Origin: an uncultured Parabacteroides sp.
Lineage (GTDB): Bacteria; Bacteroidota; Bacteroidia; Bacteroidales; Tannerellaceae
Assembly: GCA_900552465.1 (NCBI GenBank)
Contig: URZO01000001.1
Location: 62,001 to 126,000, forward strand
Length of the DNA stretch: 64,000 nucleotides
Direction of reading: 5' to 3'
Positions within the stretch are counted from its first letter, which is position 1. Each line of letters opens with the position of its first letter. This document shows positions 44,363 through 53,679 of this stretch, piece by piece. Position numbers and translations under genes: made by a program. The notes under the pieces are model-generated. The model saw nothing but the letters and a program-made list of their open reading frames with translations, was not told the DNA's origin and made no database searches.

Positions 44363-44398
44363 GCCTCATCCTTCCTGTCAATGCAGGTCGGATGAGGC
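44363..44398. terminator. Bidirectional terminator between lacZ and polA
   Basis: GCCTCATCC (44363-44371) pairs with GGATGAGGC (44390-44398), followed by TTTTT on the plus strand and preceded by AAAG, between convergent genes. Confidence 0.8.
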
Positions 44399-44404
44399 TT
44401 TTTA

Positions 44405-47230
44405 TTAATGCGCTTCCAGCCAGTTTGTGCCTTCGCCGCAATCTGCGATCAGGGGAACCTGGAGCTTGATGGCCCCTTCCATTTCTTCGAGTACGATTTG
44501 TTTTACTTTTTCCAGTTCGTCCTTGTGTACGTTGAAGTTTAATTCGTCATGTACCTGCAGGATCATTTTGCTTTTCAGCCCTTCGGCTTCGAAGCGGTTG
44601 AAGATGCGGACCATTGCCACTTTGATGATGTCGGCGGCGCTTCCCTGTATAGGCGCGTTGATGGCGTTTCGTTCGGCATATCCACGTACAACGGCATTAT
44701 GGGAGTTGATATCCGGCAGGAAACGTTTCCGTTTGTAGATCGTCTCTACATACCCCTTTTCCTTCGCTACCAGGATGCTTTCGTCCATATAGGCACGGAC
44801 ATCCGGGTATGTTTTGAAATAGCCCTCGATCAGCTCTTTTGCCTCCGCGCGGGGGATGTTCAGGCGTTCGGCAAGTCCGAATATGGAGATACCATAGATA
44901 ATGCCGAAATTGGCAGTCTTGGCTTTCCGGCGCATATCGGAAGTGACCTCTTCAACCGGGATACCGTATATTTTTGCTGCCGTAGCCGCATGGATATCGG
45001 CTCCGCTGCGGAAGGCTTCGATCATGTGTACATCGTTGCTCAGGTGGGCCATGATGCGTAGCTCGATCTGCGAATAGTCGGCAGAGAAGAAAATACAGTC
45101 GTCACTTTCGGCAGTAAAGGCTTTACGGATTTCACGTCCCAATTCGTCGCGCACCGGGATGTTTTGCAGGTTCGGATTGGTGGAGCTGAGACGTCCGGTC
45201 GAGGTGACAGCCTGGTTATAGGATGTATGTATCTTGCCGGTCTTCGGGTTGATCAGTTCGGGCAAGGCATCTATATAGGTGCCGAGCAGTTTTTTCAGTC
45301 CGCGATATTCCAGCAGTTTTCCTACAACAGGGTGTTTGGAGCGCATTTTCTCCAATATATCTTCACTTGTGCTGTAGCTGCCTGTCCGGGTCTTTTTTGC
45401 TTTCTCTTCTATCTTAAGATGATCGAAAAGGATTTCGCCTACCTGGCGGGCCGAGTTGATGTTGAACTTTTTGCCTGCCAGCTCGTGTATTTCTTTTTCT
45501 AACTTTTTCAGTGTGGCGGTCAGCTCTTCGGATGATTGTTTAAGGGCGACCGTGTCCAAGGTAACACCTGTATATTCCATTTCCGCCAATACATATACTA
45601 AAGGCATTTCGATATCATAGAAAAGAGATTCCAGTCCCTCTTTCTCCAGATAGGGGGCGAAATAGTTTTTCAGTTTGAGCGTCACGTCGGCATCCTCGGC
45701 TGCGTATTCGGCAACCTGGGCAACAGGAACGTCACGCATGGAAATTTGTTTCCTCCCTCTCGGACCGATCAGTTCCTCGATATGCACTGTTTTATATTTG
45801 AGATACGTTTCGGCAAGGTAGTCCATGCCGTGGCGCAATTCCGGATTCAGCAGGTAGTGGGCGATCATCGTATCGAATAACGGGCCGGCTATCCGGATCC
45901 CGTATTTGCGGACGACGAGGATATCGAATTTGATATTTTGCCCGATCTTGAGCGATTTCGGATTTTGCAAGGCAGGGGTGAAGTGGGCGAGAACTTTATC
46001 CGCTTCTTCACGTTCAGCCGGGACGGGGACGTACCAGGCTTCATTTTCCTTTACGGCGAACGACATTCCGACCAATCCGGCCTTCAATGGATCGATGTTG
46101 TCTGTTTCTGTGTCAAAAGCAAAATAATCCTGTTCGTTCAAAAAGTGACCTAATTCGGCTCTTTTTTTCTCTGTATCAACAAGATGATAGACATGCAAGG
46201 TCGTTCTTAAGCTCGCGAGAGTCGAATATTTTGGAGCAGCCGTAGGCTCGGTCGCAAATTCTTCAAAGAGCGAGCCTTGAATCGGGCCGTTTTCGACTGT
46301 TTTTTTCTTTTTGCTGCTTTTTGCAGGAGTAGCGGGAGCGGCCTTGAACTCTGTTTGGGCTTTTTCCTGTTGTCCGGACATTCTGTTAATAAATGTTCTG
46401 AATTCTAATTCAGTGTAAATCTCGACCAGACGCTCTTCGTTCATCTTCTCGCGGATGCATTTGGCAGCATCGAACTGGATAGGGACATCGGTCTTGATCG
46501 TTGCCAGGAATTTGGAGAAACGAATCTGCTCCATATTCTCGATGACCTTTTTTTGAAGGGCGCCTTTCAGCTTGTCGGTATTCTCCAACAGGTTTTCGAC
46601 AGTGCCGAATTCGGCCAGTAGTTTTTGGGCGGTCTTTTCGCCAACACCCGGGCAACCGGGGATGTTGTCCGAACTGTCGCCCATCAGCCCCAGGAGGTCG
46701 ATCACCTGGTCGACGGAAGTCAGTCCGTATTTGGCCAAGACCTGGGGGACACCCATAATCTCGTAATCACCGCCGAAACGGGGACGGTACATAAATATAT
46801 GTTCGGACACCAATTGACCGTAATCCTTGTCGGGTGTCATCATGTAAACCTCGAAGCCTTCTTTCTCGGCTTGCTTGGCTACCGTACCGATTACATCGTC
46901 TGCCTCATAGCGCGGAACTTCCAGGATCGGGATATTATAGGCTTCTATGATATCTTTGATGTAGGGAACCGACTTGCGGATATCTTCCGGAGTCTCTTCC
47001 CGCTGCGCCTTATACAGTTCGTAAGCCTCGTGGCGGAAGGTCGGACCTTTCGGATCGAAGCCTACGGCTATGTGAGTTGGGTTTTCACGTCTCAGGACAT
47101 CTTCCAGACTATTGATGAAACCAAAGATGGCAGAAGTGTTCATACCTTTGGAGTTGATACGCGGATTCTTGATAAAGGCGTAATAGGACCGGTAAATCAA
47201 TGCATAAGCATCTATGAGGAATAACTTCAT
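44405..47230 (-). CDS. polA: DNA polymerase I
   Basis: 941 aa from the ATG at 47230 (a GTG at 47242 is possible). All three domains are complete: 5'-3' exonuclease (LIDAYALIYRSYYAF, PRYEADDVIGT, LIDLLGLMGDSSDNIPGCPGVGEKTA), 3'-5' exonuclease with intact DxE (FAFDTETDNIDP) and polymerase (TSTGRLSSTNPNLQNIPVR, motif A DYSQIELRIMAH, motif B RRKAKTANFGIIYG, motif C VHDELNF). Used for gap filling and repair. It is divergent from the polyprenyl synthase. Confidence 0.98.
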   Translation of the reverse strand: MKLFLIDAYALIYRSYYAFIKNPRINSKGMNTSAIFGFINSLEDVLRRENPTHIAVGFDPKGPTFRHEAYELYKAQREETPEDIRKSVPYIKDIIEAYNIPILEVPRYEADDVIGTVAKQAEKEGFEVYMMTPDKDYGQLVSEHIFMYRPRFGGDYEIMGVPQVLAKYGLTSVDQVIDLLGLMGDSSDNIPGCPGVGEKTAQKLLAEFGTVENLLENTDKLKGALQKKVIENMEQIRFSKFLATIKTDVPIQFDAAKCIREKMNEERLVEIYTELEFRTFINRMSGQQEKAQTEFKAAPATPAKSSKKKKTVENGPIQGSLFEEFATEPTAAPKYSTLASLRTTLHVYHLVDTEKKRAELGHFLNEQDYFAFDTETDNIDPLKAGLVGMSFAVKENEAWYVPVPAEREEADKVLAHFTPALQNPKSLKIGQNIKFDILVVRKYGIRIAGPLFDTMIAHYLLNPELRHGMDYLAETYLKYKTVHIEELIGPRGRKQISMRDVPVAQVAEYAAEDADVTLKLKNYFAPYLEKEGLESLFYDIEMPLVYVLAEMEYTGVTLDTVALKQSSEELTATLKKLEKEIHELAGKKFNINSARQVGEILFDHLKIEEKAKKTRTGSYSTSEDILEKMRSKHPVVGKLLEYRGLKKLLGTYIDALPELINPKTGKIHTSYNQAVTSTGRLSSTNPNLQNIPVRDELGREIRKAFTAESDDCIFFSADYSQIELRIMAHLSNDVHMIEAFRSGADIHAATAAKIYGIPVEEVTSDMRRKAKTANFGIIYGISIFGLAERLNIPRAEAKELIEGYFKTYPDVRAYMDESILVAKEKGYVETIYKRKRFLPDINSHNAVVRGYAERNAINAPIQGSAADIIKVAMVRIFNRFEAEGLKSKMILQVHDELNFNVHKDELEKVKQIVLEEMEGAIKLQVPLIADCGEGTNWLEAH

Positions 47231-47303
47231 CGCTTTTAACACGTTTTAGTGTGACAATTGTCGGTAAATGTACGAAAAAACTCGCTTACTCAATACTTTT
47301 TGT

Positions 47304-47311
47304 TACTTTTG
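47304..47311 (+). promoter_or_regulatory. Predicted -7 element for the polyprenyl synthase gene
   Basis: TACTTTTG fits TAnnTTTG and puts transcription start near 47318, downstream of an earlier in-frame start at 47258 and just before the ATG at 47330, which supports that ATG. Confidence 0.55.
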
Positions 47312-47329
47312 CGCATCTTAGGATCGATT

Positions 47330-48304
47330 ATGAAGGATAGAAGTAAAATAGAAAAACCGGTTGCTGCAGAGTTTAAACGTTTCAATGATGAGTTTGCCGC
47401 TTCGCTGCGAAGCGAAACGAGTCGTCTGCAATCGGCTATTGACCAGATACTGAATGCGAGTGGAAAACATGTCCGCCCTCTATTAGTGCTACTGACAGCC
47501 AAAGCGTGTGGGCAGGTAACGGATCATACGGTCAATTCGGCTGTTTTGCTTGAACTGCTTCATACAGCTACGCTTATCCATGATGACGTAATCGACGAGA
47601 CGAAACAGCGTCGTGGCGTCCCTTCCCTGAATGCGATTTTCGATAATCGTATCTCCGTTCTGGTCGGGGATTATGTCCTTTCCACCGCTTTGATCCGTTC
47701 TATCCAGACAGGTAACCTGCAGATCATTGGAATCGTTTCCAATCTGGGCCGTGATCTGTCGGAAGGAGAGATCAAACAGTTGGAGACTGCCGAAGAAAGT
47801 ATTATCGACGAATCCTGCTATATGCAGGTGATACGGAAAAAGACGGCGATGTTACTTTCCGCCTGTGCCGAGATCGGGGCTATTTCTGCCGATGCATCCG
47901 ATGAAATGGTGAAAAAATGCCGTGAGTTCGGGGAATACTTAGGTTACTGCTTTCAGATCAAAGACGATATATTCGACTATTTTAAAGAAACCAATATCGG
48001 TAAACCGACCGGTAATGATATCCGGGAGGGAAAGATAACGCTTCCTCTATTGCATGCTTTGCAAACAGGTCCGAGCGAAGAGGTGGAGCATTGCCTGCGA
48101 ATTATAAATGAAAAGGATTTCTCGACAAAGAATATAGACCTGCTGATCGACTTCGCTAAAGCAAACGGAGGAATCGAATATGCCGGACAACGGATGCAGG
48201 CATATCATGATAAAGCAGTCGAAGTTCTTCTGACTATGCCTGATTCTGAGGCCCGTGACGGATTACTGCTACTTGCCGATTATATTGTAGAACGTCAGAA
48301 ATAG
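47330..48304 (+). CDS. Polyprenyl diphosphate synthase
   Basis: 324 aa. Trans-isoprenyl synthase motifs: first Asp-rich LLHTATLIHDDVIDETKQRRG, second QIKDDIFDYFKE, and GKHVRPLLVLL near the N-terminus. It extends allylic diphosphates, probably making the long side chain for menaquinone (octaprenyl-like enzymes have this size); the product length cannot be told by eye. The ATG at 47330 is chosen from the promoter position. A terminator follows. Confidence 0.95.
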   Translation: MKDRSKIEKPVAAEFKRFNDEFAASLRSETSRLQSAIDQILNASGKHVRPLLVLLTAKACGQVTDHTVNSAVLLELLHTATLIHDDVIDETKQRRGVPSLNAIFDNRISVLVGDYVLSTALIRSIQTGNLQIIGIVSNLGRDLSEGEIKQLETAEESIIDESCYMQVIRKKTAMLLSACAEIGAISADASDEMVKKCREFGEYLGYCFQIKDDIFDYFKETNIGKPTGNDIREGKITLPLLHALQTGPSEEVEHCLRIINEKDFSTKNIDLLIDFAKANGGIEYAGQRMQAYHDKAVEVLLTMPDSEARDGLLLLADYIVERQK

Positions 48305-48310
48305 AATAAA

Positions 48311-48347
48311 AGAAAGGGGATGCAGGAATAGTCTGCGTCCCCTTTCT
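48311..48347. terminator. Terminator after the polyprenyl synthase gene
   Basis: AGAAAGGGGATGCAG and CTGCGTCCCCTTTCT form a 15-bp stem with one T-G mismatch around a 7-nt loop, followed by TTTT, between convergent genes. Confidence 0.85.
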
Positions 48348-48352
48348 TTTTA

Positions 48353-50212
48353 TTATTTCGCTACTTCATACACTTTATATGAGTGAGGCATCAGGGTTAT
48401 GAGATACCTGTTTGCATGATCCCGCTGGCTTTCGGGTAACTTTTCGATCCGGCTGCCTTCCAGCATGTCTTTCACCGCTTCTATCTTTTTATTGGTTACA
48501 AGACGGATTGTAACAGGTTCGTCGCGGAACGATTCTACGATGAAGGTTCCGTTGTCATAAAGGAAAAGGCTTACTTTCGAAGGGCCTTCGATATACATAT
48601 CCAGATCCTGGCTCAGGATGCGGCGGTAAGCATTCAACACACCTTCGGGCAGGTCATATAAGTTTCCGTAGTCGTCCGGAATAGTCATTACATACAGATT
48701 TCCTTTTGAGTAGGGAGCCCGCAACAGCATCGGATAACCGCTCACACCTTTCTGCAGGGGGCGTCCGGCGCTCAATATATCCCATGCGTCATTGGTCTGA
48801 TACCGTACCTGCGTGATGAGGATATCTTTGTCGGCAGTACCGGCCCGTCCGAAGTCATTGACCAGGGCTTTAAGGTCTGAGGCACGCAGTTCGGCAATGT
48901 CTGCTATCTTCTCGGGAATGGCAGCCAGCAATCCGCTGGTGATGACGACATCGCCGCCTTTCTGCAACTGTTTTTTCATCTTTGCGATAATATCGGTATC
49001 ATATTTAGCCTGTTCCGTCAGAAGGACTACCTTCTGGTCTGTCGGGAATTGGGGATACATATCCATCGGAAGGCCGATCATTCCGAGATAGTTCTGCAGG
49101 AAGTCATCACCTAATGAATGGAAAGGTTTGTAGTTCTTGATGCCGATCGGTTTCCCTAATTTGTAGACAAATGCGTCGATTTGTTCGAGCGATACGCCGG
49201 CTACGCGTGCGATTGTCGTCGGAAGGGTCGTGCTGCCGTTCGGCAAACGGATAGGCTTCATCATTTCGTCGTAGTTGAAGCTGGTTCCCATTCCCTGCCA
49301 AGGCGTACGGTGGATTTCCGGACGCAGCTTGGTGCCTAATAGTTCGTGATAGGCAAAAAGAGCGATTTCAGGCGCTTTGGCAAACATGCTGAGCCAGAGT
49401 TGTTCCGCATAGCGGTCCATACCCATATTGGAACCTCCCGAATCTACCCAGCCACCGAAGTTATGTCCCGGGCGCAGGTTGTTGAAATAGCGGATGATAT
49501 TGTAGCTAAGGTAGTTTTGCAGGTGCTGGGCGGAGGAGGGATCGCGTGTCTCCGTGCCACTCCAGATCCCGTCGAAGATCTGCGGACCGGTGGCCAGGTT
49601 GAATCCCAATCCCTGGAAATGGTCGTACCAGTTCGGATATTTGATGATGATCTTCACATTCGGATTCACCTTCTTTGCCGGATTGATGACCAGGTTTTGT
49701 CCGGCTTCCGTCATCAGCTCAGTACGATACTCGGTCCAGCTCTTGTCTCCTTTTGCCTTAATGTCGATATCGGATTTGCTGCTGGTGAAGAAAAAGTCGT
49801 CGAGGATGAAATTGTCGAAGTGCTTGGCTGTGTGTTCGGCTATTTCCTGTACCTTCTTCCGGTGTTCGGGGTTGGAGTAGGAGAAGGTCTCGAAGCTGTT
49901 CGACTCGTCGATCGTGTAGGTGATACCACCGCCGACTTCTACGCCTCTATCCTGGAAGAACTTCTTTGCCTGTTCCAGTGTTTTGTCCGGAACGATCAGC
50001 AGGTCGCGGTGTGTTTCCAGATAAATCTTATCTACTTTTACCTGGCTGGAGATAATGGTCCAAGTGGAATCCAACCAGTGTAGGTCTTTCATTTTTTCTA
50101 CTTCGTAAGCCCGTGTATAGACGGATACTTTAAAGCTCTTGTAATTGCCGGCATGCCCTGCGAGGGAGATGCCCATACTCATAATAAGTGCAAGAATTAA
50201 GAATCGTTTCAT
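48353..50212 (-). CDS. Unrecognised secreted protein, possibly a glycoside-hydrolase-like barrel
   Basis: 619 aa with a signal peptide (ILALIMSMGISLAGHA). I do not recognise the family. The first ~330 residues have a TIM-barrel look: VDKIYLETHRDLLI, GVEVGGGITYTI, HFDNFILDDFFF (an acidic pair after a beta-strand, a common catalytic position), PNVKIIIKYPNW, EIALFAYHELLG. The rest includes a Rossmann/GATase-like stretch (KVVLLTEQAKYDTDIIAKMKKQLQKGGDVVITSGLLAAI) and a C-terminal beta-domain. It lies 65 bp downstream of the GH9 gene on the same strand, so a role in the same glycan degradation is likely by context. Confidence 0.6.
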   Translation of the reverse strand: MKRFLILALIMSMGISLAGHAGNYKSFKVSVYTRAYEVEKMKDLHWLDSTWTIISSQVKVDKIYLETHRDLLIVPDKTLEQAKKFFQDRGVEVGGGITYTIDESNSFETFSYSNPEHRKKVQEIAEHTAKHFDNFILDDFFFTSSKSDIDIKAKGDKSWTEYRTELMTEAGQNLVINPAKKVNPNVKIIIKYPNWYDHFQGLGFNLATGPQIFDGIWSGTETRDPSSAQHLQNYLSYNIIRYFNNLRPGHNFGGWVDSGGSNMGMDRYAEQLWLSMFAKAPEIALFAYHELLGTKLRPEIHRTPWQGMGTSFNYDEMMKPIRLPNGSTTLPTTIARVAGVSLEQIDAFVYKLGKPIGIKNYKPFHSLGDDFLQNYLGMIGLPMDMYPQFPTDQKVVLLTEQAKYDTDIIAKMKKQLQKGGDVVITSGLLAAIPEKIADIAELRASDLKALVNDFGRAGTADKDILITQVRYQTNDAWDILSAGRPLQKGVSGYPMLLRAPYSKGNLYVMTIPDDYGNLYDLPEGVLNAYRRILSQDLDMYIEGPSKVSLFLYDNGTFIVESFRDEPVTIRLVTNKKIEAVKDMLEGSRIEKLPESQRDHANRYLITLMPHSYKVYEVAK

Positions 50213-50277
50213 TGTGGTAATTATTTAATATGTGATAGAAATTGGAGGCAGAGCCGTTAAGTTCCGCCTTCTTTGTT

Positions 50278-52794
50278 TTATTTATCCGATAGGAGTTGTT
50301 GTGCCGCCAGTACCAGGAACATATAATGTGATGAGCCTCCGCCTAACACATATTCGACCTGCTGCCAAAGGTAAGGGAATACTAACAGTTCGGGGAAATC
50401 CGGACGAATCAGAGCCGTTCCCGAAACCACACCGCCCGGGATATACGACCAATCGGCGCGGTTGAGGCCATAACCGACTGTTGCCGACACTGTGCCCACT
50501 CCGGATGCAAATGATGCCGTATTCGTGCCCGGATGGCATCCTAAGACGAAATTCAGCGCATTGTATACATATTCCGGTCCGAAAATGTCCGGATAAGCCG
50601 TGTGCAGGAAGTAATGGCGGTAGCCGAACGACTGTATGTCCCAACCGGCTCCCCAGATATGCGGGCGGTAGGGGATACCGTACGGCGTCTCGGCCCCTTC
50701 TTTATCCAACTCCGTCCGGAAACCGGCCAACGCGTTCCGGACAGCCTTACTGAAGCCGGCATCGTTCATTTTCTTTTCGGCCCGGCCGATGAACCAACCT
50801 ACACGGCCGATATTCTGGGCAATAAAGTCTTTCTCTTTCAGCAGATAGTTCTTGTATTGCTGGTCGCCGGTAGTCAGATAGAGTTCGGTTGCGGCGTGTA
50901 CCTTTGAGGCCTTTGTCTGTGCGGATTCTTTCGTCACGTCGAAGAGGCTGCGGGCACAATCCAGCGCTTGTACGCTCAGGGTATCGTTGAATCCTTTCAA
51001 GACGCGTGAAGCGGCAGCCATTTGGGCGGCAGTCGTCAGTTCTCGGTTCGGATTGTCCTCGGTGAAGACCCAGCGGTCGTCTTCGTTTCCAGCTACATTG
51101 TCGGTCATGGCGGAAGCATCTCCGAGTAATACATACTGGCGGAGGTCGTTACAGATAATACCTCTGTACAGGCGTCCTAAGGCACGGTAGCCGCCGATAA
51201 CGGTCAGGGCACCGTTTTCCACCTGTTGCAGCATATCCGGTTTTCCGTCGGGTTGGTGGATCTCCGTGATCCGGCTGTGCTGGTCGATAGCGGTAGCATC
51301 GTAGTCTACGTGGAAGGCTTCATAGGCGAGGGCCAGGATATAGGCTTCTCCGGCCTGCGATTCCACCCGGAGGTCGAAGTCGCCTGCATCATGCCAGCCG
51401 CCGATGTTCAGGCCGGGGACTATATCGCCCGGATTGTACTTCGTCAGTGTGGAAGGCCCTTGTGCATAGCCGTCGATATGGTTGAAGTTGACAGGTGCCA
51501 TGCGGGCATCGTCCATGTGGCAGAAATCATGCCATACGCGGTATTTCTCGTTTACCCGCATGTGGCACATTTGTACCGGCAGGAAGTATTCCAGGACCGG
51601 CTGCCAGGCGCCACGGTCATACACATCTTTCGCAATCCGGAAGATGGAAGAGACGGCATCTCCGTAATGTACCTGATATAAGCCTTCCTCTTTGATGGAC
51701 GAGAAGTCGAATTTCAGGTAGTTGTAGCGGAGGAATTGTCCCCATTTCTGTCCGGCGGCGGCGAGCACTTCTTTCTCTCCGTCGGGGGTAATCTTGTAGA
51801 GTTTCGGTTGCTGAAGTCTTGTATCTCTTTTATCCAGCTCGATAACAGCGACTTTCGGCTGGTTGGGATGGTAGCCTAACTGGGACGTCTGGACAACCGG
51901 CGTATAGATCCAGTCCTTTACGACATTGGGCGTGATGACCCACCGGATCGCTTCTTTGGTCTTTCCGGCCGGCACTTCGCTCCGGACGACAAACCAACCG
52001 TTGTTGTGGTTCATCCGGCCGTCATATAGCTTAAGGTCAGTGCCTTTCGTTTCGATGGTATACCGGCTGTAGGGATCATCCGGGCGGACGGTGAAACGTT
52101 TTCCAACGGCATAGGGTTCCGACACGATGTCGTCAGCCACGATCGGGCTGTAACCTTTGCCTGCCAACATCTCCGCAGAGGCTTCCCCTTTCGGGTTGAA
52201 GTTGCCGATATGCGAGTGGTTGGCCGGTTCGTAACGCGTAGGTCCGTTTGCCTGCTGCGGGAAAATACCCGTCTGCGTGTCCATAATCCAGGGCTTCCCG
52301 AAGAGAGCGCCGGGGAAAAGTTCGAGATTGAATCCGACCTTTCCGATAAACTCCTGTGGTATGGGACGATCCAGGTCGACCGTGACGACCACCGAACCGC
52401 CTTCTCCCTTGACCGTTACGGTGTAGTCGAACGCCAGATCGGGGTAGATCATCGGGTTGAATCCCGTCAGATGCCGCGAGGAATCGGGAAAACTCAAACG
52501 GGCCGTGATGGTGTTGGCTACCGGATCCAGCTCCCGTTTTCTCTGTTTCGGGACCGGTTGCCATTGGCCGGGTGTCGGTTCGAGGCGAATATCTCCATTA
52601 GTGGCTACCCGGTGTCCATGCATGATCAGGGAAACACCACCCTGATGGCCCTCCGGATAAATGTCGTCGAAGCCCATTACATTCACACCCTGGTTTTGGA
52701 AATAACCTTCCGGTCCTAATTTAAACTCTTGTGCCGTTGCAGGGAGTATACTCATCATTCCTCCCAGGCATAAAATACTCATTAGTCTTTTCAT
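50278..52794 (-). CDS. Glycoside hydrolase family 9 enzyme with CelD-type N-terminal domain
   Basis: 838 aa with a signal peptide (ILCLGGMMSILPATAQ). Residues ~300-390 look like the CelD N-terminal Ig-like domain (VQTSQLGYHPNQPKVAVIELD, LYQVHYGDAVSSIFRIA), followed by the GH9 (alpha/alpha)6 catalytic domain. The GH9 signature GGWHDAGD (about residue 466-473) supplies the nucleophile/base Asp pair, and the C-terminal part has NALNFVLGCHPGTN and VGYGLNRADW. The N-terminal ~290 residues are an additional uncharacterised beta domain. Substrates of GH9 in Bacteroidota are beta-1,4-glucans or related; the real one is not clear. It is paired with the downstream unknown secreted protein. Confidence 0.88.
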   Translation of the reverse strand: MKRLMSILCLGGMMSILPATAQEFKLGPEGYFQNQGVNVMGFDDIYPEGHQGGVSLIMHGHRVATNGDIRLEPTPGQWQPVPKQRKRELDPVANTITARLSFPDSSRHLTGFNPMIYPDLAFDYTVTVKGEGGSVVVTVDLDRPIPQEFIGKVGFNLELFPGALFGKPWIMDTQTGIFPQQANGPTRYEPANHSHIGNFNPKGEASAEMLAGKGYSPIVADDIVSEPYAVGKRFTVRPDDPYSRYTIETKGTDLKLYDGRMNHNNGWFVVRSEVPAGKTKEAIRWVITPNVVKDWIYTPVVQTSQLGYHPNQPKVAVIELDKRDTRLQQPKLYKITPDGEKEVLAAAGQKWGQFLRYNYLKFDFSSIKEEGLYQVHYGDAVSSIFRIAKDVYDRGAWQPVLEYFLPVQMCHMRVNEKYRVWHDFCHMDDARMAPVNFNHIDGYAQGPSTLTKYNPGDIVPGLNIGGWHDAGDFDLRVESQAGEAYILALAYEAFHVDYDATAIDQHSRITEIHQPDGKPDMLQQVENGALTVIGGYRALGRLYRGIICNDLRQYVLLGDASAMTDNVAGNEDDRWVFTEDNPNRELTTAAQMAAASRVLKGFNDTLSVQALDCARSLFDVTKESAQTKASKVHAATELYLTTGDQQYKNYLLKEKDFIAQNIGRVGWFIGRAEKKMNDAGFSKAVRNALAGFRTELDKEGAETPYGIPYRPHIWGAGWDIQSFGYRHYFLHTAYPDIFGPEYVYNALNFVLGCHPGTNTASFASGVGTVSATVGYGLNRADWSYIPGGVVSGTALIRPDFPELLVFPYLWQQVEYVLGGGSSHYMFLVLAAQQLLSDK

Positions 52795-53045
52795 CTGTAT
52801 AACATATTATTATTAGTGATAGCCGATCATCCGGTCGCTGTTCCTTCCGATCGGGCTTGTGATTTTTCAAAGGATTTCCTGGCTTTTACTTACAGTTAAC
52901 GCATGAGCATAAAGCTCCCGACTGAATTGAGAAATATTAAAAGGTCCAAAGAAACACTGTCACTTATCTATCTAAGTGGCTATAAAGATATAATTTATAT
53001 TGTAATAAAATCTTTTCTTCCTGATTTTTATTGTGGTGATAATCA

Positions 53046-53454
53046 ATGATTGTTCCTGTGATTGGCGTGTTAACCGAAAGCGTTGATCCCCGTAAGTATT
53101 GGAATAAGCTGAAACAAAGGCTTAAAGAGGAAGGAAATGAAACGGTTACAAATTGTAACCAGTTGAAATTGGTTGCAGAAGACGGGAAGAAACGGCTTAC
53201 CGATGTGGCCGATACCGAACAGCTTTTCCGTCTGATCCAGTCTGTCCCTTCTCCTAAAGCTGAACCCTTTAAATTGTGGATGGCACAGATTGCTAGTGAA
53301 AGGATTGATGAATTGCAAGATCCGGAACTGACGATTGACCGCGCTGTGGGAATACAAGCGTTTAGGATACTCTGACAGCTGGATTAACCAACGCCTGAAA
53401 AGTATTGAAATCCGTAAGAACCTGACGGATGAATGGAAACGTAAATGCGCATAA
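53046..53454 (+). pseudogene. Broken Bro-N/DinD-type antirepressor-like gene
   Basis: The frame from 53046 reads VIGVLTESVDPRKYWNKLKQ..., KLVAEDGKKRLTDVADTEQLFRLIQSVPSPKAEPFKLWM and ELTIDRAV, the Bro-N domain of DinD-like proteins. At GGG 53348-53350 one extra base shifts the frame; in the next frame it continues EYKRLGYSDSWINQRLKS and LTDEWKRK to a stop at 53452. The N-terminal start of the domain and the C-terminal half are missing. It is therefore a remnant of a phage- or SOS-type gene. There are no other phage genes nearby. Confidence 0.78.
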
Positions 53455-53514
53455 CTCTTTAGGAAAACTTCCTGAGGATACGGATAAATGAATTGAAGAT
53501 GATATAGTAAGTTA

Positions 53515-53560
53515 AAAAAGTCTCCTAAGCGTAAGAATTTAGCTTGGGAGACTTTTTTTT
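53515..53560 (+). terminator. Strong intrinsic terminator after the Bro-N relic
   Basis: AAAAAAGTCTCCTAAGC pairs with GCTTGGGAGACTTTTTTTT around an 11-nt loop, one mismatch, with a T8 tail on the plus strand and an A6 start, so it can also work on the minus strand. It lies directly before the 22-bp repeat array. Confidence 0.85.
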
Positions 53561-53658
53561 GTTTCATCCCGGAGAAACTAAAGTTTCACTTAAGGGAAAC
53601 AAAAGTTTCATGCCGGAGAAACTAAAGTTTCACCCTTGGGGAACAGGTGAAACTTTTT
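53561..53658 (+). repeat. 22-bp palindromic repeat array with terminal hairpin (locus 2)
   Basis: Units start at 53574, 53596 and 53618 (22-bp spacing), preceded by a partial GTTTCATCCCGGA and followed by a last unit. Core GAAACTAAAGTTTC is a palindrome. The end, AAAGTTTCACC-(11 nt)-GGTGAAACTTTTT (53624-53658), is a terminator-like hairpin with the same 17-nt AACAGGTGAAACTTTTT end as locus 1 at 16219-16316. Confidence 0.85.
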
Positions 53659-53679
53659 AAGGAATTCTCACTGTTGTGT

